From contig NC_134704.1 of the NCBI RefSeq assembly GCF_043290135.1, positions 19,238,001 through 19,302,000 on the forward strand: a DNA stretch of 64,000 bases. The letters run 5' to 3'. The translations under genes and the position numbers were made by a program. The notes under the pieces were generated by a model. The model worked only from the letters and a program-made list of their open reading frames with translations. It ran no database searches and was not told the origin of the DNA. Shown here piece after piece: positions 23,990 through 32,967 of this stretch (position 1 is the stretch's first letter; every line of letters starts with the position of its first letter). The DNA is from Rhipicephalus microplus. Lineage: Eukaryota > Arthropoda > Arachnida > Ixodida > Ixodidae.

Positions 23990-24128
23990 ATTTATTTCAC
24001 TACATTATCGAAATGATCTGATTCCACAAGTAACGGCACTAAAATATCTTGGCATTGTTTACGTGGACAATTTAAATTGGCAGCAACAAATAGAATGAAA
24101 CACCCGCAAAGCAGAAATCGCTGTAGGA

Positions 24129-24845
24129 TTGATACGCCGGTTTTGCAATAAGAATTCAGGGATGGGCAGGGATACGTTACTTATGATATACAAGCTTTAC
24201 GTACGCCCAATTCTGGAGTTTAGTTGCGTTTTGTTTTCCAAAAGTGCTGAGTACAAATTAAGACCTCTTATATTGCTAGAAAGGCAAGCTCTGCGGCTGT
24301 TTCTCGGGCTACCTAGGTGTGTCGCGAATAGCGTGCTTTATTTGGAAGCTCAAATCATTCCACTTGATGCTAGATTTCGACAGCTTACAGTGCAAATATT
24401 TTTAAAACTCTACGATGTGCCCCTCTGCTGTTTACAGACAGTTTACATCAAATATCCAGTTTCTTTCTTTAAGCGCCCGTGGTGTCGTTATCAAAGACCC
24501 CAAGTCATTTTCGTCGAGTCTCTGTTATCAAGTTTTCACGTTTCCCTCCAGCATTTAACTCCCCAAACTCTATGGTCGGTGCCAGTTGACTTAATTTTCG
24601 ATGATATTTTCCCAGAAAATGCCAAGTTACTTCCAAAGCACGTTCTGGAGGGCCTCCTTCAAGACCACCTCACTCATTTTCCCAACTACGTAGTAATTTC
24701 GACGGATGCAACGGAAAGTCTTCAGAAGGCTGGAGTAGGTATTTTTTTCATCAGCTTAATTGGTCTTTTGCGCTCCGATTGCCTAAATTCACACCAATTT
24801 ATCTCGCAGAATTCCTGGCTACTACATTGGCTCTTCGAAAACTAA
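24129..24845 (+). pseudogene. LINE reverse transcriptase C-terminus and RNase H start
   Basis: The open frame of 238 codons covers the thumb/connection part (LLMIYKLYVRPILEFSCVLF) through the first RNase H strand (NYVVISTDATESLQKAGVGI). It then loses similarity near 24770, where the next frame takes over with LAEFLATTLALRKL. It is a fragment of a dead element. Confidence 0.8.
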
Positions 24846-24891
24846 GTTCTCAGCAATCAAAAGCTATTATTATTTCGGGCGCTTTGTCTGT

Positions 24892-25563
24892 TTGTACACA
24901 TCTAGCGTCCGCAAAGCAGTCTCTTCTTCTCAGGATATTTTGGTCTATCGTACCGCGTCGCCTATTAGAAGTTCGGTTTTTTGGGGTCCCCGGCATGCTG
25001 GAATTGCACTAAATGAAATCGCTGATTCGCTCGTTTCGGCATCTTTAAATTGCCTGGTGGTACTAGTAGTTCCGCAGTTTCCTTTTATTACTGCCGAACG
25101 ATTCAAACGCCTGTTAATCTTAAAAACCAACGAAACATCGCTCCTACAATCTGGAGAATTTTGGCACTTGCAATTCACATGGAACAGCGCAAAATGCCTT
25201 TCCCGTCGATGTGAGGTGACCCTCACAAGATTTCGCTGTAGAGTCCCTCGATTAAATTTTGATCTCCACGAATCAGATTCTTCATTAACTAACCTACATG
25301 CAGTTTGCAATGAACCGGAAACAATAGACCACTTTCTTCTCACGTGCCGCCGCTTCGCCTCACTGCACCGAAAATTCTTGAGAGATCGATGCTCGGATTG
25401 CCAGTCAATACATCCACCCTATTATCGTTTGGAGCCAGTCAGTTGGGTGTGGGCCGAATTTCTATATTGTCAGCGCTACGTAAATTCATTCAGCCAACTG
25501 GCAGGATACGCTGCTAGTGGTACTACCAGATATATATTTTTTGCACGTATAGTTATCTGTTAA
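24892..25563 (+). pseudogene. LINE RNase H end and C-terminal Cys/His region
   Basis: A later frame of the same element. It reads FWGPRHAGIALNEIADSLVS, the usual WVPGHxGIxGNExAD motif in degraded form, and ends with TRFRCRVPRLNFD and the C....TIDHFLLTC zinc-binding pattern. Confidence 0.8.
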
Positions 25564-25869
25564 TCTATTTCCTACTTGTTATTTTATTCTATGTTATTTT
25601 ATTATACTGCCCTGTAATTGTACTCTGTGGAAATCTTTCTTTACAATGTATTGAATTGTACTGTATACCCCCCTCACCCTATGCCGTTTACGGGGTATGT
25701 GAAGTATTCTCAAATAAATAAATAAATATCTAATTCTTTGTCCCCCTTCTTCATTCTTGCTAATTTGTTTTATATATTCTGGTTTATCGAATTCTTCGGC
25801 ACTTTTTCACGTTTTTTCAAAGGAACAATATTATTGTTCTTATCTAATTTCTCTCTTTTTTTAGCAAGT

Positions 25870-25960
25870 GTTGTATAAAAAAATTCCATTATTATGTACA
25901 GTGCGGCCAATCCCCCTTGTGGGCATGAGCCAAGATCTTCTAGGCGACAAGACAAGTTGG
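25870..25960. repeat. Fragment of a dispersed repeat (shared with 32355 and 59945)
   Basis: The sequence ggccaatcccccttgtggg recurs in similar form at 59980-60000 and, inverted, at 32378-32400. The copies at 32.4 and 59.9 kb are longer and better matched. Confidence 0.4.
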
Positions 25961-26189
25961 TGTACGAGACGTGCTATGGCCTCCTTCGTGACGAGCATTC
26001 ACTGTAGATCGTACGCGAGCTGTGCTGTATAAAACGACCCTGCCGACTAAATATTCCGCGTGAGCATAGAAGAGAAATAGCGTCCCTGCACCATGTGTTG
26101 GCTTCACGGGCGCCTACCCAGAAGTTGCCACCATTGCCATGTGCCACCGCTGGCGTAGAAAGGTCAAGTCGAATAGTAATTTTTATCCC

Positions 26190-26520
26190 CTCAGCCTAAG
26201 GGCGTAGCCAGGGGGTAGCCCATCCACACCAAGGCACGTGCCCCCCCCCCCCCCACCCCGAAATTTTTTTTGCCACAGAGAGCGAAACATGGCCATTTCG
26301 AGAGGGTGCCCCTCCCAAAATCTAGCTGGTGCCCCCCCCCTGCCTCAGCTCCCCCCCTCCCCCTATTAGAAAAAATCTGCATGTGCATAACTGGGCGCAT
26401 AACTACGCGTTGGGGGGGGGGGGGGAGGTTTGTCGCGGAGCCTCTCCCCATGCCTCTTAAGTCAATGTATGAGGCAGACTTTGGACCCCTCCCCCCTTGA
26501 GTACGCCTATAGACTCACAT
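26190..26520. repeat. Dispersed repeat with poly-C/poly-G runs
   Basis: Starts near gggcgtagccagggggtag and contains runs of C (26230-26252, 26333-26341), then a G run (26411-26425) followed by aggtttgtcgcggagcctc. Similar pieces occur at 48443-48550 (aggttcgtcgcagc after a G run) and at 52185-52330 (ggcatagccagg, C run). I infer one repeat family. Confidence 0.55.
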
Positions 26521-26860
26521 ACAAACACAAGCATGAACATACATAAGATATGGTTGAAAATTTCTGGCTACCCCTGTACTACTTATATAAAAGCAAACCT
26601 CAACAAAGAAATAATAACAACAGGCATGCGTTCTGCGAATATACTCCACGGTGTTCTATCGATGACAATGCATAAACTCAGGTGCGGCAAAAATTAACCA
26701 GTTTTCTCAGTTGACTGTGCACACATCTAAAAGTGCATTTGTACGCCGATACTTAACAGGATAAATATATAATTATAATTACAAAGGAAACAACTCAATT
26801 CAAGAAAGTCAAGCACTTTCTCGCGAAGTTCAGCTAGGCAAACAATGATGAGTGTAGCAC

Positions 26861-27912
26861 TGTGATGCAGGTTCTTGTTGCTGATTTGTTTTTCTCCCGG
26901 GCTGAGCCTCAGAGAGTTTTGTTAATAAGGACAAAGCCGTTCGGTTTCCAAGAAACACACAAAAAGTTTAATTGAAAAGTAAAAAGGCAAAGATTCCTCA
27001 CAAAACAAAACACTTAATAAACAGTTGACTGGACATGACGAAACACATCTGTAAACACCCAACAAGAACGTTCAAAGTCAGTAACTAAACCTAACGTTCG
27101 AAAGGGGCTGAGTGATGGGAGTAGCGCAAGATATCTGTTCGGTCTCACCCACACGCTGAATTCCGCCGACGATGAGCAAACCGGAACGCGGTGATTCCGG
27201 CTTCAGGACGCGGGCAGGACGGGGATGAAGGAACGCTGGCTGCTGACGACACGTCGAGAAACCAGGCCGGAACGTGGTGGCTCTGGCTTTAGGAGTGTGG
27301 ACCCGTCTGTGACGAGAGAACGCAGGCTGGTGGTGACGCGTCAGAGAACCAGGGTCGACCTAGTCAAGCAGCTGGGCGCACAGCTCGGGCCCGGAACCCA
27401 ACGGCTGTAGCTCGCCTGCCGGAACCAAAGTCCGCAGGCCCTGGAAAGGAGTTCAGGACCGGATGGCCACGGTCCTTTGGAGCGGGAACACGACGGCAGG
27501 AGGCCCCGGCCGGTTGAAGACCTGCAGGCTCGGGTCCTACGCCCGACGGCCCATCTTCAGCGCCCGGTCTGGTGACGACCTTCCGCTTGCCCCGTCTTCT
27601 TCGAATTCCCCTTGCTCTGGTCTGCTCAGGCTCCTGCTTCAGCTCTGGCCCACTTGTCTCGTTCTCATTGGAGATTCTGTACTTTCGTGGTACCCAGCCA
27701 TTGGGCCTTGAAATCTCCGTGGTCTATGATCATTGGTTACCTTATCTTTTATTTTGTTCACGGGATGCCACGCGTCCTCATGCACGCGACATCTTCACTG
27801 TCGTCGTCTTCGTCGTTGTCTAGGCAGCACCGCGCGTGCACTCTGTTCTCTTCTGTTTTTGTGACGCGCACTTTCCAAAGGCGCGCACTTTGAACGCGCA
27901 CCACACATCACA
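26861..27912 (-). repeat. 3' LTR of the gag-only element
   Basis: The 1052-bp repeat is identical to 29731-30782 except, as far as I can see, for one base (gatgcaggt against gatgcgggt). In minus orientation it lies downstream of the gag ORF and the purine tract. Confidence 0.95.
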
Positions 27913-28317
27913 TACGCCCCCCTTTTATTCAAGTTTTTTTTTTTTTTAGAAAAAAAACTGCCGATGAGTGCGCGTTCTGCACTACGTCACAATTAAACCA
28001 CATATTTGCACCACGCAGTTCAACACATCACCGGGCTACAGTTCGCTACATCGTCCAAAGGTCCACATTCGCTAACCACTATATACACACGAAGCAAAAA
28101 AATTCTGAACTCAACTAGCGGATCATAAAAATTCCCAAATTAGCCTGTTTAATACAGCCCATTTTTTTTTATATATACCCTATTAGGTAAAAAAAAAGAA
28201 CTACACATCGAGTCAATGTTATATTGCATGTAACTTCTTAAACTGTTCCCATGAAACAGCCTTCCGCAGTCCGAAACCAAGATCCAGAAGAAATCACCAG
28301 GAAATCAAACTTGACGC

Positions 28318-29661
28318 TTAAGTTATAGCGTCCCAAACAAAATGTTTAGTGGCCCTAACCAATTGACAAGAGTGAGGAATTCGACGCCGGTGGAAGAATT
28401 GTCGGCCGTAAGCTCGTCTGAACCTACAGCTGCGGATCACCAGACGCCCAACCTCTAAATCACAAGCATACACACTGGAATGGATGTATGCCAGTCGGAA
28501 GCGTTGCCTCAAGGTGCGCCAGTACAACCACGTCTGAATGACTTCATGCTTCCCGGGAACGCCTTGCTTGAGCTCGTAAGCCGACAATCGTTCAGACACT
28601 TTTAGAGATGCGACCTCTTCAACCGAAGATGCCAGAGAGCACCAGTCGGCGTCCTTCCTCGTACAATGAGTTGCTGGACCATTACTCCCTGCGTGCTCAG
28701 CCTCCATCACTTCAGCTTTTTGTCTTGCTCTTTCATCAAAACTTTGAACCCCTCTGCCCGAGTCATCGTGCCTATCCTCATTACTACGTAGAGCTGACTT
28801 ACACTGCAACTCTACTCTCTGTTCTTCAAGTTTTTCTGCATTTTGCTCCAGTTTACTCATGAAAGCATCATCTACAATTTCTCGAGAACTCAAGCCCTCT
28901 CTCTGTATAGGCGAGTTATATTCATCGTGAAAAGCTGTGCACGTAGCACCTGTTGCTACATCCAGTGGCCCAAAACAAAAGGCAGAAACTAGATCGGAGC
29001 TTTCATTACGGCATTCGCCGGCGTTAGCTAGATGTTTTGTTGCTCCTTCAATGGAGCTCTTCAGAGACAATCCTACCTCTGCATGAAGTGTGCTTGACTT
29101 CTCGCAGGTTTTAACACACCCTTTACTTTGAATGGAACGTTCTTGTTCCATGCTCACGAAGCATTCCCGTGCTTCAATAAGCTCCTCGAGCCTTTTAGTT
29201 TCTTCACTACCCACCTCCCTGTCATACGCTTGCCTAGTTTCACTCTCTAGCGAAAGGTCATGAGGTGGTACAGGGTCAGCCTGATATAAATTCAAATCGC
29301 TCGTGACGTAACTGCTGTCAGAGCACACCTCAGCCACTCGTTCACTCCTCTGTATCCCCAGCTTCCCCGTTCTTGCCAGGGCAAGCTCGAGTCGCCGCTC
29401 GAAATCCACCCTCTCTAGTTGGAGCTGCTGCTTCTTTGCGCGTGTCTCCAGTTCGAGCTGTTTTTCTTTTTCGCGCGTCTCGAGCTCAAGCTGCTCCTTC
29501 TTGGCCTGCGTCTCCCGTTCCAACTGTTCCTTTCGAGCTTCTCGTTCCGCAGCCCGTTGCTCACGCTCCCTCTCCATCCGCTCCTCGTACCATACTCTAA
29601 ACTCCGCTCCCGTCAGTCCCATTTTATCCGCCAACTCAATTAACTCCCACGTGTTCGTCAT
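28318..29661 (-). CDS. Gag-like protein of the young LTR element (447 residues)
   Basis: Intact ORF from the ATG at 29661, 69 bp after the 5' LTR. The start MTNTWELIELADKMGLTGAE followed by a WYEER motif and a long Glu/Arg/Lys-rich heptad region (about residues 28-90) resembles the N-terminal part of Gag of tick gypsy-type elements: a coiled coil expected to drive particle assembly in the cytoplasm. The middle is acidic and featureless. The end (RLVIRSCRFRRAYGRQFFHR) is basic and could bind nucleic acid. I see no CCHC knuckle, protease or polymerase motif. An intact ORF between near-identical LTRs suggests it was functional at insertion. Confidence 0.8.
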   Translation of the reverse strand: MTNTWELIELADKMGLTGAEFRVWYEERMEREREQRAAEREARKEQLERETQAKKEQLELETREKEKQLELETRAKKQQLQLERVDFERRLELALARTGKLGIQRSERVAEVCSDSSYVTSDLNLYQADPVPPHDLSLESETRQAYDREVGSEETKRLEELIEARECFVSMEQERSIQSKGCVKTCEKSSTLHAEVGLSLKSSIEGATKHLANAGECRNESSDLVSAFCFGPLDVATGATCTAFHDEYNSPIQREGLSSREIVDDAFMSKLEQNAEKLEEQRVELQCKSALRSNEDRHDDSGRGVQSFDERARQKAEVMEAEHAGSNGPATHCTRKDADWCSLASSVEEVASLKVSERLSAYELKQGVPGKHEVIQTWLYWRTLRQRFRLAYIHSSVYACDLEVGRLVIRSCRFRRAYGRQFFHRRRIPHSCQLVRATKHFVWDAIT

Positions 29662-29730
29662 CGTGTTAACCGCGTCAAAAAATCTACTGGAAAAACAAAC
29701 GACTTTGTCCTGTCGCTGCGGACGCCAATT

Positions 29731-30782
29731 TGTGATGCGGGTTCTTGTTGCTGATTTGTTTTTCTCCCGGGCTGAGCCTCAGAGAGTTTTGTTAATAAGG
29801 ACAAAGCCGTTCGGTTTCCAAGAAACACACAAAAAGTTTAATTGAAAAGTAAAAAGGCAAAGATTCCTCACAAAACAAAACACTTAATAAACAGTTGACT
29901 GGACATGACGAAACACATCTGTAAACACCCAACAAGAACGTTCAAAGTCAGTAACTAAACCTAACGTTCGAAAGGGGCTGAGTGATGGGAGTAGCGCAAG
30001 ATATCTGTTCGGTCTCACCCACACGCTGAATTCCGCCGACGATGAGCAAACCGGAACGCGGTGATTCCGGCTTCAGGACGCGGGCAGGACGGGGATGAAG
30101 GAACGCTGGCTGCTGACGACACGTCGAGAAACCAGGCCGGAACGTGGTGGCTCTGGCTTTAGGAGTGTGGACCCGTCTGTGACGAGAGAACGCAGGCTGG
30201 TGGTGACGCGTCAGAGAACCAGGGTCGACCTAGTCAAGCAGCTGGGCGCACAGCTCGGGCCCGGAACCCAACGGCTGTAGCTCGCCTGCCGGAACCAAAG
30301 TCCGCAGGCCCTGGAAAGGAGTTCAGGACCGGATGGCCACGGTCCTTTGGAGCGGGAACACGACGGCAGGAGGCCCCGGCCGGTTGAAGACCTGCAGGCT
30401 CGGGTCCTACGCCCGACGGCCCATCTTCAGCGCCCGGTCTGGTGACGACCTTCCGCTTGCCCCGTCTTCTTCGAATTCCCCTTGCTCTGGTCTGCTCAGG
30501 CTCCTGCTTCAGCTCTGGCCCACTTGTCTCGTTCTCATTGGAGATTCTGTACTTTCGTGGTACCCAGCCATTGGGCCTTGAAATCTCCGTGGTCTATGAT
30601 CATTGGTTACCTTATCTTTTATTTTGTTCACGGGATGCCACGCGTCCTCATGCACGCGACATCTTCACTGTCGTCGTCTTCGTCGTTGTCTAGGCAGCAC
30701 CGCGCGTGCACTCTGTTCTCTTCTGTTTTTGTGACGCGCACTTTCCAAAGGCGCGCACTTTGAACGCGCACCACACATCACA
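29731..30782 (-). repeat. 5' LTR of the gag-only element
   Basis: The 1052-bp partner of 26861-27912. On the minus strand the gag ORF follows it. Its outer end abuts the AGCAC duplication. Confidence 0.95.
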
Positions 30783-30895
30783 AGCACTCAAATTGCGAAA
30801 ACAGTTACGATATTGGACCAGCTCGTTCCACCAACTGGTACGCACGTTGTCGTGAACTTGGCATCAATATACGCCACGCACTACACGCAGTATCA

Positions 30896-31457
30896 TCACC
30901 GCTTCGTACTAAGCGACAGCCACGAGCTGGCCTTGATAGTGTTCTTGCGCTGGGCCAGCTCTTTCCTCATTGCCTTCATGACCATCGTGAACTCTACATC
31001 GGCGTCCTTGGGCCGCGGCGATTTGGCCAGCAGGCGAACGCTCATGACCGCAAACTTGCTTTGCGTCGGGTGCAGGGACTCGTGGTGGGTCGTGTTCTGG
31101 ACGCTCTTGAGCATCAGTTCGAGCACGTGACCCAGTTCGGCGTTGGCGTTCTGCGGACATCGGATGCCGACCTGCGTGAGGAGCATGATGATGCTCTTGG
31201 TGACGTACTTGTAGAGCAGGATGAGCAGCTCGCGGAACATTCTCTTGTCCGCGTTGGAGGCGCTGCTGCGCGGGTACTTCCGGAAAGCCCGCTCGATGGT
31301 GGTCTTGGTCCACAAGAAGTCGTTCGAGACCTGGAGGAGGGCGCTGAACTGCGACTCGCTCATGTGGACTTGGCCCAGCCGCTGAAGGAACTTGATCGAT
31401 TCGAGGCCTTCGTCCAATTTGGCCAGCGTTTCCACCTTGAGCGCGTCAAAGGAATGA
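30896..31457 (-). CDS. Terminal exon of an unrecognised host gene
   Basis: The open minus-strand frame ends in TGA at 30896-30898 and reads ETLAKLDEGLESIKFLQRLG, FLWTKTTIERAFRKYP, KRMFRELLILLYKYVTKSII and FTMVMKAMRKELAQRKN. It has GC-rich third positions, a balanced composition and a mainly alpha-helical pattern, all typical of a real animal exon. There is no ATG at its start. An acceptor at ctcgcag (exon to 31457) or ctattcag (exon to 31507, in frame but AT-rich) would fit. I do not recognise the family. Upstream exons were not found in the window; the gene may extend through 31.5 kb and beyond, perhaps with the GH18 gene nested in an intron. About 110 bp of its 3' side remain before the LTR insertion. 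Confidence 0.6.
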
Positions 31458-31507
31458 CTGCGAGCGGCGTCAGAAGAATATAAAGTGTATAAATAGACGA
31501 AGTACCA

Positions 31508-32350
31508 CTGAATAGAAGAGCTTTTATATTTATTTAGAAGGCGAATGAACTTGGCAGATAGTGATTATGTATGTAGAATTGTAAAGTGATTCGTGTGACA
31601 CTGTAAAAAGACCTGCTCTGTTTATAGGAGCAAAAAGCTTGAAAGGTACACGGAAATTTACTTTGGGAACACTTCCTGCACTGAAGTATGTGGTTTTCGT
31701 AGTGCCATACGTTTTCTTACGTTTCTCAGTAAGAGTGGGATCATCCAAGCGCTATTTATGTGCCATTATTTATTTCACTATTTAAACAGCGATGTTTACA
31801 TAGTGAATAGCATTGACTGATGTCGTAATTAGACGAGGTATAAAATTCGTAGTGACGTGAAAAATTTTTCATCTATTTATTTATTTTTAGGGAAAGGGTG
31901 GGGACGGTGGATGCTTATTGGAATGCTTGATATGTCGTCTTCCTGAAAGCATACATCAACGACGAATGAGCGTGGAATGGGTGTAAACACCCTCCACCCC
32001 CACCTTCCCCTTTGAATCTGAGTGGCAGCATTGGCGGTAGCAGTAATTTATATGAATCATATGATACGGCAATTGGCGCGTCACTACACTCAAAGCGCGT
32101 TTGCCATTACGTCTGAAACCTTGAAATCGGTCAGTTACAAAAGGTGTACCAACCAAATGGGCAGGAGGCTAAACCACATCACCAGGAAAAAATGTTGCTA
32201 AAACCTCACCTTTTCGAGCCGTGCTTTTCGATGTGGAGCCTTGAAAACATAATAGGCTCACGGAGGACTCATCTTGTAACGAGGAAGCTCGCAAACCTCG
32301 TCAGAGACAACCCTAACTGTTTTTTTTTGCCACTAGAAAGAGGTCTTGCT
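31508..32350. other. Non-coding stretch
   Basis: AT-rich sequence with no convincing exon or named repeat. Confidence 0.4.
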
Positions 32351-32460
32351 GATGATGCTGATGACCTCTGATGGATGGCGCTCACCCACAGAGGGGGATG
32401 GGCCAAGAACCGGGCGGCAGGATACTTAAATGAAACTAAAATGAAAATGAAGGCAATCTG
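32350..32460 (+). repeat. Dispersed repeat (partner of 59945-60066)
   Basis: The sequence cccacagagggggatgggcc followed by aagaaccgggcggcaggata matches, on the opposite strand, 59960-60000. Both copies have a gatgatgatg-type tract on the same relative side. It is probably a short retroposon. Confidence 0.65.
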
Positions 32461-32967
32461 AAAGGTAGTTTAAAAACAATAATACCAAAAAAATGTTTGC
32501 TGAGCAAGCGGTCAAACCATCTCTTGTTTTTGATAGACATAGCTACGAATTTTAAACTAAAGCTCTGAAAAGGTTATGTCACTAGCACGGTAATATTTTA
32601 GTTGCGTGGATGTAATCAAACACAGTGGAGCATATATCCCTGTGGCAGTACCCAAATGAAGTTCTGCCAAGCGATAAAATTACTGGTAGATTTACTTGTA
32701 CTCCTAGCTTTCGTAATGGGGCTACTAAGGTCTTCTATTGTTTGATTGCGATTTCACGAGACTGCCAAGCGGCGTGGGTTTCGAATTCTTGAAATTTATA
32801 CGGCTGAAAACGAATCAGGCTGTTTAACATAAAATATATTTTAGCGGGCTCTGGAAAGTTTTTTACAACGTTAGACTACCGGTTGAAGGAAATCAAATTT
32901 AAACACAAGCCCTGTGATTATCTCGTGCGCTTCGGGCCCCGAGAAAGAAGAGCTGACCAGCGCGATC

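Larger units (their letters stand above)
23990..25730 (+). mobile_element. 5'-truncated non-LTR retrotransposon (LINE), decayed
   Basis: The remnant begins with the end of a reverse transcriptase domain: VTALKYLGIVYVDNLNWQQQ, then a thumb region with YKLYVRPILEFSCVLF and LERQALRLFLGLPR. An RNase H domain follows (NYVVISTDATES; HAGIALNEIADSLV), then a C-terminal Cys/His motif (CNEPETIDHFLLTC). It ends with an A-rich (AAAT)n tail at 25714-25730. The reading frame shifts at about 24770 and again at about 24930. One RNase H acidic position reads IISGALS where ISDSLS is usual. Endonuclease and most of the polymerase are missing. Domain order suggests the I/Jockey-type LINEs with RNase H. Confidence 0.87.
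26861..30782 (-). mobile_element. Young gag-only LTR retrotransposon (gypsy-like)
   Basis: Two 1052-bp LTRs (26861-27912 and 29731-30782) start TGTGATG and end CATCACA. They are nearly identical; I see one difference, near the outer edge. The 5-bp target duplication AGCAC flanks the element (26856-26860 and 30783-30787). Read on the minus strand, a possible primer-binding site (tggcgtccgcagcgacagg) follows the 5' LTR. A purine tract (aaaaggggggcgta) precedes the 3' LTR. The 1818-bp interior holds only one gag-like ORF; protease, polymerase and integrase are absent. Transposition must rely on enzymes from elsewhere. It inserted about 110 bp downstream of the unknown minus-strand exon. Confidence 0.94.

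Noticed and set aside
27225..27893. Open frames of 61-93 codons repeated at 30095-30763
   Set aside because: They lie within the two LTRs, in the orientation opposite to the element; identity between the copies reflects LTR identity, not conservation of a protein.
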